18,224 nucleotides of DNA from JBBSDV01 sp038240335 (lineage in GTDB: Bacteria > Chloroflexota > Dehalococcoidia > DSTF01 > JACRBR01), in assembly GCA_038240335.1 (NCBI GenBank), contig JBBSDV010000044.1, forward strand, positions 1 to 18,224. The letters run 5' to 3'. Below, in pieces: positions 1 through 5,493 of this stretch. Under the pieces are notes generated by a model that worked only from the letters and a program-made list of their open reading frames with translations, made no database searches and was not told the origin of the DNA. Position numbers and translations under genes: made by a program. Position 1 is the stretch's first letter. Each line of letters begins with the position of its first letter.

Positions 1-189
1 ACCGTTGTCGGCGAGGATGGCACGACCGCGGCGGACATTCGCGCGAAGTCCGAGGGCGCGCGGCGCGCCGAAGCGCCGGACACCGATGACTCGTCGGAGG
101 AAGACGGCGACGACGAAGCGGCCGACATGTCGGACACGGGCGACGTGCCCGACGCGGTGGACGAAGTCAGCACCGACGACGAGGCGTAG
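1..189 (+). CDS. C-terminal fragment of an unidentified protein with a long acidic tail (possibly ribosomal protein L9)
   Basis: An open frame enters from the left edge in frame 1 and ends at TAG 187-189, giving 62 codons. The first residues read TVVGEDGTTAADIRAKSEG; the rest is dominated by Asp and Glu (DDSSEEDGDDEAADMSD and onward), which looks like a disordered acidic C-terminal extension. Many bacteria place rplI just before dnaB, so the end of a tailed L9 is the leading guess, but no L9 domain lies inside the window. This frame has a far more protein-like composition than the Arg-rich overlapping frame at 5-235. Start and N-terminus lie outside the window. Confidence 0.55.
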   Translation, partial: TVVGEDGTTAADIRAKSEGARRAEAPDTDDSSEEDGDDEAADMSDTGDVPDAVDEVSTDDEA

Positions 190-195
190 CAGCGC

Positions 196-214
196 CGGCC
201 ACCTCCCGTGGCCG
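196..214 (+). terminator. Hairpin after the first gene
   Basis: CGGCCAC (196-202) pairs perfectly with GTGGCCG (208-214) around a 5-nt loop, starting 6 nt after the upstream stop codon. A second 6-bp hairpin, CCGCTC/GAGCGG (239-244 with 254-259), follows. No T-tract is present, so this is a candidate attenuator or terminator only. Confidence 0.35.
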
Positions 215-289
215 CGCCGCTCCTGCGCCTCGTGACAGCCGCTCGCATCACGTGAGCGGGCGAAACGATGACGCAGGGAGGCGCAGACC

Positions 290-484
290 ATGTCGGTTGC
301 CGTTGACTACGATCTGTCCATTCGCGAGGCCGAGAAGGCACTGCGCGGCGCCCAATCGGCCGCCGACGTCCGCAACGCGTGGAAGAAGTACATGGGTACG
401 CTCGGGCACCGCACGCTTGGGCGACTGCTGCTCGGGCGCTCCGCCGCCGAGCTGGCATCGAAGCATGACGAACCGTCGGCATAG
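290..484 (+). CDS. Small helical protein of unknown function, upstream of dnaB
   Basis: This is a 64-residue ORF starting with ATG, preceded by a purine-rich GGGAGG ribosome site about 9 nt upstream. It ends 2 nt before the dnaB start, so dnaB is probably translationally coupled to it; dnaB has no obvious ribosome site of its own. The product looks wholly alpha-helical: a charged first helix (IREAEKALRGAQSAADVRNAW), then a basic region (KKYMGTLGHRTLGRLLLG) and a short acidic/Ser end. There are no cysteines, signal peptide or membrane segment. I do not recognise a family. Its position suggests a link to replication, but that is inference only. The overlapping reading frames here are Arg/Pro-rich and look spurious. 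Confidence 0.65.
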   Translation: MSVAVDYDLSIREAEKALRGAQSAADVRNAWKKYMGTLGHRTLGRLLLGRSAAELASKHDEPSA

Positions 485-486
485 CG

Positions 487-1863
487 ATGGTCACCGCGGA
501 CAAACTCCCACCCTTCGATATCGAAGCCGAAGAAGCATGCATCGCGTCGCTCCTCGTTGATGAGGAAGCGATCGGCAAGGTCGAGGGCATCGTCGCGCCC
601 GAAGACTTTTACCGCGACCAGAACCGGTGGGCCTACGAGGCATGCCTCGCTCTCTGGTCGCGTAACGAGGCGCTGAACCAGGTCACGCTCGCCCACGAAC
701 TCTCGCGGCGCGAGAAGCTCGACGATGCCGGCGGTCTTGCCTATCTCGCTCGTATTGTCGGCGAGCTTGCGACGCCGATCGGCGTCGAGCATTATGCCGC
801 GATCATCAAGCGCGACGCGACCTACCGCATGATGATCACCGCCGGCTCGCAGATCGTCCAGACGGCATACCAGGGCGGCCCGGATCTCGACGGCGCGATC
901 GGGCGCGCCGAGAACCTCGTGATGGCGCTGCGTCAGTCGCAGCGGATGAGCGACCTCGTGCCGTTGCGCCAGCTGCTCGAGGCGTTCTGGGAGACGCCCG
1001 GCATCGATTCCGTCTTTGCCGGCACGATTGGCGCGATTCGCTCCGGCTTCATGGATCTCGACTCGCTTCTTGGAGGGTTTCACCGCTCGGACTTGCTGAT
1101 CTGCGCCGCAAGGCCCAGCGTCGGTAAGTCGGCGCTGCTGCTCAACTTCGCGCGCAACGCCGCCGCGGGCCAGAACGCGCGCGTCGCCATCTTCTCGATC
1201 GAGATGTCCGGCGAGCAGTTCGCCCAGCGCCTGCTCGCCTCCGAGTCCGGCGTCGAGGCCTCGCGGTTGCGTCTCGGACAGATGACGGAGATCGAAGAGC
1301 GGCGAGCGATGGCCGCTACCGGCGAGCTCTCCGGCATGGAGATCTACATCGACGACTCGTCGGTCGTCACCGTCGGTCAACTGCAGACGAAGCTGCGCCG
1401 CCTCTCGCAACAGCTCGGCGGCATCGATCTCGTGATCATCGACTACCTCCAGCTGATGCAGGGTGGCGGCCGCAGCCGCGATAACCGCGTGCAGGAGGTG
1501 AGCGAGATCTCGCGCGGCCTCAAGATCCTCGCGCGCGATCTCGATGTGCCGATTCTCGCCGCCGCGCAGCTCTCGCGCGCGCCGGAGATGCGCCAGCCGC
1601 ACATCCCGATGCTCAGCGACCTTCGCGAGTCGGGCAGCATCGAGCAGGACGCCGACGTCGTCATGTTCATCTACCGGGAGGACGTGTATACGACGCGCGA
1701 AGACTGGGAGATGCGTCACTTCGATGAGCCCTACCCCGAGGGCATCACGAAGCTCATCGTCGCGAAGCACCGCAATGGCCCGACGGGCGTCGTGCACCTC
1801 CGTTTCCGGAAGGATCTCTCGCGATTCGAGGACCTCATGGTGATCGAAGAAGAGTCGGCGTAG
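487..1863 (+). CDS. dnaB: Replicative DNA helicase DnaB
   Basis: This 458-residue protein has the usual DnaB length and no intein. The N-terminal helical domain (about 8-110, with IEAEEACIASLL near its start) mediates hexamer packing and primase contact. The RecA-like C-terminal domain (about 175-455) carries Walker A ARPSVGKS (208-215, Lys214), the catalytic Glu in FSIEMSGEQ (Glu239), Walker B LVIIDYLQLM (315-324) and the SDLRESGSIEQDADVV segment (377-392). The arginine-finger region is AKHRNGPTG (426-434). The first Walker A glycine is Ala here, where most DnaB proteins have GRPSMGKT. The protein unwinds duplex DNA ahead of the replisome using NTP hydrolysis. The start ATG lies 2 nt after the small upstream ORF, and the DnaD-domain gene follows after 3 nt, so the cluster is almost certainly one operon. 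Confidence 0.97.
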   Translation: MVTADKLPPFDIEAEEACIASLLVDEEAIGKVEGIVAPEDFYRDQNRWAYEACLALWSRNEALNQVTLAHELSRREKLDDAGGLAYLARIVGELATPIGVEHYAAIIKRDATYRMMITAGSQIVQTAYQGGPDLDGAIGRAENLVMALRQSQRMSDLVPLRQLLEAFWETPGIDSVFAGTIGAIRSGFMDLDSLLGGFHRSDLLICAARPSVGKSALLLNFARNAAAGQNARVAIFSIEMSGEQFAQRLLASESGVEASRLRLGQMTEIEERRAMAATGELSGMEIYIDDSSVVTVGQLQTKLRRLSQQLGGIDLVIIDYLQLMQGGGRSRDNRVQEVSEISRGLKILARDLDVPILAAAQLSRAPEMRQPHIPMLSDLRESGSIEQDADVVMFIYREDVYTTREDWEMRHFDEPYPEGITKLIVAKHRNGPTGVVHLRFRKDLSRFEDLMVIEEESA

Positions 1864-1866
1864 GCC

Positions 1867-2616
1867 TTGTCAGCGATCGATGCCCCGCCCGGATCGCAGG
1901 AGCCGAAGTTCGCCGGCTTCCCCGCGAGCGCCGAGGCAACGGCGATTCCGAAGGTGTTCTTTACCGATCTGCTGCCGCAGCTTGCCGGCGATGTGGCGGC
2001 GCTCGGCGTCGCGCTCTATGCCTTCAAGGCGCTGCAGGCGAAGCGTGGCTCGCCGCGTTACATAACGAATGCGGAACTGATGGCCGACACGGCGCTCGCG
2101 GCGTTTCTGGCAGCGGTAGGTGTGACGGCGCCGAATGTGGCAAACGAACTCGAGCGCGCCGTGGGCCTCGGCATCCTGTTGCCGCTCACGATCGAGCGCG
2201 ACGGCGAGCGGCATGAGCTGTACTTTCTGAACGCGCCGGCCGATCGCCGTGGCATGGAGGCGGTGCGGGCGGGGAGCATCGATCTCGGGCGCGTGGTGGA
2301 GGCCTCGCCGCGTATCGAGACGGCGACGCGTTCGACGATCTTCTCGCTGTACGAGGCGCTGATCGGCTCGATCTCGCCGCTGATTGCCGACGAACTGACG
2401 GAGGCCGAGCGGCTCTATCCGGCGGAATGGCTGGACGCGGCATTCCGCGAGGCGGCCGCGCAGAACGCCCGCAGCTGGCGCTACGTCTCACGCATCCTGG
2501 AGCGCTGGAGCATCGAAGGACCGAACTATGCGACGACTGAACGAGATCCTACCGGCGACGGACACTACTTCGACGGCAAGTACGGCCGCATTCTCAAGCG
2601 GCGGCTCGACGCCTGA
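1867..2616 (+). CDS. DnaD-domain primosome protein
   Basis: This 249-residue protein starts with TTG 3 nt after dnaB. The N-terminal half (about 26-125) is compatible with a winged-helix DnaD/DnaB-N fold, but I cannot prove that by eye. The C-terminal half carries a recognisable DnaD domain (about 159-214): YEALIGSISPLIADEL, then YPAEWLDAAFREAAAQNARSW and YVSRILERW. This matches the family pattern of a YxxxIG-type helix followed by EWxxxAxxEAxxxNxRxWxYxxxILxxW. DnaD-type proteins bind and remodel DNA at origins and restart sites and help recruit the helicase and its loader. The 3' end overlaps the next gene by 89 nt. Position between dnaB and a loader-like ATPase supports a primosome role. 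The symbol dnaD is not assigned because orthology to the Bacillus protein is unproven. Confidence 0.88.
   Translation: MSAIDAPPGSQEPKFAGFPASAEATAIPKVFFTDLLPQLAGDVAALGVALYAFKALQAKRGSPRYITNAELMADTALAAFLAAVGVTAPNVANELERAVGLGILLPLTIERDGERHELYFLNAPADRRGMEAVRAGSIDLGRVVEASPRIETATRSTIFSLYEALIGSISPLIADELTEAERLYPAEWLDAAFREAAAQNARSWRYVSRILERWSIEGPNYATTERDPTGDGHYFDGKYGRILKRRLDA
2515..2520 (+). promoter_or_regulatory. Ribosome-binding site inside the DnaD gene that sets the loader start
   Basis: GAAGGA lies 7 nt upstream of ATG 2528, within the coding sequence of the DnaD-domain gene. It supports the long N-terminus of the loader-like protein. The next in-frame start-like codons lie so far downstream that they would cut close to, or remove, the zinc-site cysteines. 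Confidence 0.65.
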
Positions 2617-3937
2617 GGCGCGCGCGCTGCCGCACATCGTTCCCGACTACAGCTGCAAGCTCTGCCGCGGCGCCCGCTTCGTGCGGCTCAAGCTGCCGCC
2701 GGATCATCCCGATTTCGGCAAGGCCGTCGCGTGCCGCTGCGCGTCCGAGGAGAGCGACGCGGAGCGCTTCGACCGCCTGGAGCGCTATTCGAGCATCGGG
2801 CCGTTGTCGCGCCTCACATTCCGCAACCTGATCTCCCGCGGCCGCGCGACCAGCGCGCGGGAACAGGAGCAGTACAAACGCTGCGTCGACGACACCGCTA
2901 CGTTCGCATCCGCGCCTGACGGCTGGATCGTGCTGTCGGGCGCGAGTGGTTGCGGCAAGACGCACATCGCCGCTGCCATCGTCAACCGCCTGCTCGAGCA
3001 GGGATCGCCGGCGCTCTTTGTCGTCGTGCCCGACCTGCTCGACCACCTCCGTTCCGCCTATCAACCAGGCGCCGAGGTGGGTTACGACGAGTTGTTCGAG
3101 CGCGTGCGGAACAGTCCCGTGCTCGTTCTCGACGACCTCGGCACGCAAGCGCCGACGCCCTGGGCCCAGGAGAAGCTGTTTCAGCTGATCAATCATCGCT
3201 TCAACTCGCGCCTGCCCACCGTCGTCACGACGAACCTTCTTCCGGAGCAGATCGACGACCGCCTCCGCACGCGACTCACCGACACGAGCATCGCCCGCGT
3301 CTACGTGCTCGAAACGAAGCGCGTGTCGGAGCTGCGCTCGCTCGACGTCCTCGACCATCAGTCGATCCGCGAAATGACCTTCGAGACGTTCGACGTGCGC
3401 GGACCCCATCTCGCGGGCGATGATCGGAAGCGCATGGAGAACGCGTATCGGCAGGCGCTGACGTTCTCCGAAAATCCAGCCGGTTGGCTGCTGCTCATGG
3501 GGCCGCACGGCGCCGGCAAGACGCATCTGGCGTCGGCGATCGCGAACTATCGACGGCAGCGCGGCGATTCGCCGGCGCTCGTCGTGGTGCCCGATCTGCT
3601 CGATTACCTCCGACGAGGCTTCTCCGGCGACGACGCGCGGGCGTCGCACGATGCCTTCGACGAGATGAAGTCAGCGCCGCTGCTGATTCTCGACGACCTG
3701 GACACGCAGACCGGCATCGCCTGGGTGCGGGATCGCCTGTTCCAGCTGCTCAACTATCGGCACACGGCGCGCCTGCCGACGGTGATCACAACCGCACTCT
3801 CACTCGACGATCTCGGCGAGCGGCTCGCATCGCGCCTCGTCGACCACAGCGTCTGCACCGCGATCGTCCTCGGAGAGCCGCATCGCCTCGATGCCCCGCC
3901 GCCACGGCGGGGCCGATCAACGCGCGCGCGCAAATAG
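2528..3937 (+). CDS. Helicase-loader-like protein with two tandem DnaC/DnaI-type AAA+ modules
   Basis: This 469-residue protein is well over the 250-310 usual for DnaC or DnaI. Residues 1-40 are Ser/Thr-rich and probably disordered. Cys43, Cys46, Cys69 and Cys71 (CKLC...CRC) form a likely zinc site like that at the DnaI N-terminus. AAA+ module 1 (about 95-265) has Walker A GASGCGKTH (138-146), Walker B LVLDDLGTQ (199-207), sensor-1 TTN (234-236) and an Arg-finger-like RLRTRLTD (245-252). Module 2 (about 284-450) repeats this with GPHGAGKTH (325-333), ILDDLDTQ (387-394), TTA (421-423) and RLASRLVD (432-439). The two share SPAL(F)VVVPDLLDxLR and LFQLxNxR, so they are an internal duplication. 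In the family, such ATPases load the DnaB ring onto single-stranded DNA. Loader function is inferred from the fold and the dnaB-dnaD context. Confidence 0.9.
   Translation: MRRLNEILPATDTTSTASTAAFSSGGSTPEARALPHIVPDYSCKLCRGARFVRLKLPPDHPDFGKAVACRCASEESDAERFDRLERYSSIGPLSRLTFRNLISRGRATSAREQEQYKRCVDDTATFASAPDGWIVLSGASGCGKTHIAAAIVNRLLEQGSPALFVVVPDLLDHLRSAYQPGAEVGYDELFERVRNSPVLVLDDLGTQAPTPWAQEKLFQLINHRFNSRLPTVVTTNLLPEQIDDRLRTRLTDTSIARVYVLETKRVSELRSLDVLDHQSIREMTFETFDVRGPHLAGDDRKRMENAYRQALTFSENPAGWLLLMGPHGAGKTHLASAIANYRRQRGDSPALVVVPDLLDYLRRGFSGDDARASHDAFDEMKSAPLLILDDLDTQTGIAWVRDRLFQLLNYRHTARLPTVITTALSLDDLGERLASRLVDHSVCTAIVLGEPHRLDAPPPRRGRSTRARK
3893..3913 (+). terminator. Strong GC hairpin within the 3' end of the loader gene
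   Basis: GCCCCGCCG (3893-3901) pairs perfectly with CGGCGGGGC (3905-3913) around a CCA loop. It lies 24 nt before the stop codon and encodes the basic tail (APPPRRGRS). No T-tract follows. It could slow or end transcription of the replication cluster before the convergent amidohydrolase gene, or simply reflect the Pro/Arg-rich tail. Confidence 0.3.
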
Positions 3938-3966
3938 CGCCGCGGGAGGTGGGGGGTCGGAAGTCT

Positions 3967-3994
3967 GTCATTCTGAGCGCCAGCGAAGAATCTG
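3967..3994. repeat. Dispersed GTCATTCTGAGCG...AGCGAAGAATCT repeat copy
   Basis: The 28-nt segment opens with GTCATTCTGAGCG and closes with AGCGAAGAATCTG. The arms ATTCT (3970-3974) and AGAAT (3987-3991) are inverted. From memory, this sequence type recurs between genes in many bacterial genomes and produces phantom translations such as VILSASEES, as it does here. It lies in the 167-nt spacer between convergent genes. The rest of the spacer holds only a weak 5-bp hairpin (ATGCG/CGCAT, 4033-4048) and no credible gene. Confidence 0.6.
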
Positions 3995-4104
3995 CACCGA
4001 ACCGCCAAGCAGCGTTGAGAGTAGAGCGATAGATGCGGAGGGACGCATTGCCATCTCGACTTCGCGGCCGTCGGCGTACCTCGCGCGACAGAATCTCAGC
4101 CCGA

Positions 4105-5487
4105 TCACGAAGCAGCGTCCCCGCCCGCACGACTTCGCGACGGAAGCGATCCGGGCGGCACGCGAGCGAGCACTGACGCAGCCGAAGCCGCCGCCCGATC
4201 GAGCAGCGCGCCAAGGTCTATGCCTACCAGCCGGCCGTTCGCCTTCCGCACGCGTCCGGCGATGATCACGGTATCGACGTCTGTCGCCGTCGATTGAAAG
4301 ACCAAAGTTCCGTACGGATCGTTGATCGGGCGGTGTGCGAAGCCGCTGTCACGTCCCACAACGATGACGTCCGCCTGCTTGCCGGGCGTGAGCGTGCCGA
4401 TCTGCTCATCCAGCCCGCACGCGATCGCGCCGTTGATTGTCGCCCACTCGATCGCATCACGCGCGGTCGTCGTCAACACCTCCGGCATGCGCCCGTCCTG
4501 ATTCAGCACGTCGTTCTCGACGAATCGCTGGTAGGCGATGGCCAGCCGCGCCTGGGCGAAGAGATCACCGGAATTGAGCGAGATGATGTCGCAGCTAAGA
4601 CTCGGACGGATGCCGAACTCGCGGCATTTTCCGATTGCGAGGCGGCCCATGCCCATGTTCATCTCCGTCTCGGGAGATATGGATACCTTGCAGCCTGCCT
4701 CAGCCAGCATCGCCCATTCATCATCGTCGAGCGTGTTGCAGTGCACATGTACTTGATCCGGCCCGAGCAGGCCGGCGCGATAGAGATCGCCGACCCTTCC
4801 CGTCACTTCGGATCCCCACACACAGCCCGTGTGCGCGACGATCCATGCGCCGAGTTCGCGAGCTGCGCAAATCTGCGCCACCGTCTCATCCCACGGCACC
4901 ATGCCGACTTCGGCGAGCGCTGCCCCGGGCCGCAAGAGGCCCGATGCAAACGCCGTTCCTCGGGCGACGCGCGCGAAGTCTGCCAATCGCTGCCCGGCGG
5001 TCATGAACGACGCGTTGGCCGGCGCCGAGTTCGAGAACCCGTAGCCGTAGATCGCGCGGATACCGGCGTCGGCCAGCCCTTGGACGGCCGCGTCGCTGTG
5101 CGCCGGAGTGTTGTTGCAGTGGGAGAAATCTAGGATCGTCGTGACCCCAGCGTTTATCGCTTCGATGGAGCCGACGAGGTTCCCCACGTACACGTCGTCG
5201 GGCGCGTAGGCGGGTGCGATGGTTGAGCGTATGCCGCGAAAGTAATCGCCGAGCGTCCAGTCGGCGCACAGGCCGCGCATCTGCGTCTGCCATGTATGGC
5301 GATGGCTATCGATCATGCCGGGCAGGACCAGTTTTCCGCGCGCGTCGATGATCTCCGCGTCGACGGTGTCGATCGTCGGCGCTACCGCCGCTATCCGCTC
5401 GCTCTCGACTAGCACATCGCCGACCGGCAGATCCGCAGTGCGCGCGTCCATCGTCAGCACGTGCCCGCCTTTGATGAGGATTGCCAC
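4105..5487 (-). CDS. Amidohydrolase-superfamily metal-dependent hydrolase (ATZ/TRZ-deaminase-like)
   Basis: This 460-residue protein has a GTG start, with an AGGGGA ribosome site overlapping the stop of the upstream acyl-CoA dehydrogenase (6-nt gap). It shows the amidohydrolase layout: an N-terminal beta-sandwich strand (ILIKGGHVLTMD), the LPGMIDSHRHTW metal motif (His62, His64), then His219 (VAHTG), His249 (VHVHCNTLDDDE) and Asp300 (SLSCDIISLNSGD). The C-terminal sandwich ends with GTLTPGKQADVIVV. These are the expected metal ligands of the cytosine/SAH/s-triazine deaminase group. The Glu usually found three residues after the third His is Cys222 here, so the chemistry may differ from a classical deaminase and the substrate cannot be named. 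Residues after about 430 are an Ala/Ser/Arg-rich tail. Location is probably cytoplasmic. Confidence 0.88.
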   Translation of the reverse strand: MAILIKGGHVLTMDARTADLPVGDVLVESERIAAVAPTIDTVDAEIIDARGKLVLPGMIDSHRHTWQTQMRGLCADWTLGDYFRGIRSTIAPAYAPDDVYVGNLVGSIEAINAGVTTILDFSHCNNTPAHSDAAVQGLADAGIRAIYGYGFSNSAPANASFMTAGQRLADFARVARGTAFASGLLRPGAALAEVGMVPWDETVAQICAARELGAWIVAHTGCVWGSEVTGRVGDLYRAGLLGPDQVHVHCNTLDDDEWAMLAEAGCKVSISPETEMNMGMGRLAIGKCREFGIRPSLSCDIISLNSGDLFAQARLAIAYQRFVENDVLNQDGRMPEVLTTTARDAIEWATINGAIACGLDEQIGTLTPGKQADVIVVGRDSGFAHRPINDPYGTLVFQSTATDVDTVIIAGRVRKANGRLVGIDLGALLDRAAASAASVLARVPPGSLPSRSRAGGDAAS

Positions 5488-5493
5488 GTTCCC

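Noticed and set aside
307..1797. A 496-codon minus-strand open frame opposite dnaB
   Set aside because: It is antisense to a clear dnaB gene and has the His/Arg/Asp-rich composition of a GC-rich shadow frame, with no motif.
2594..3649. A 351-codon minus-strand open frame opposite the loader gene
   Set aside because: It lies opposite coding sequence with two full AAA+ motif sets; its own composition is Arg/Ala-rich and shows no domain.
4294..5133. A 279-codon plus-strand frame opposite the amidohydrolase
   Set aside because: It is antisense to conserved metal-ligand motifs and has no family features of its own.
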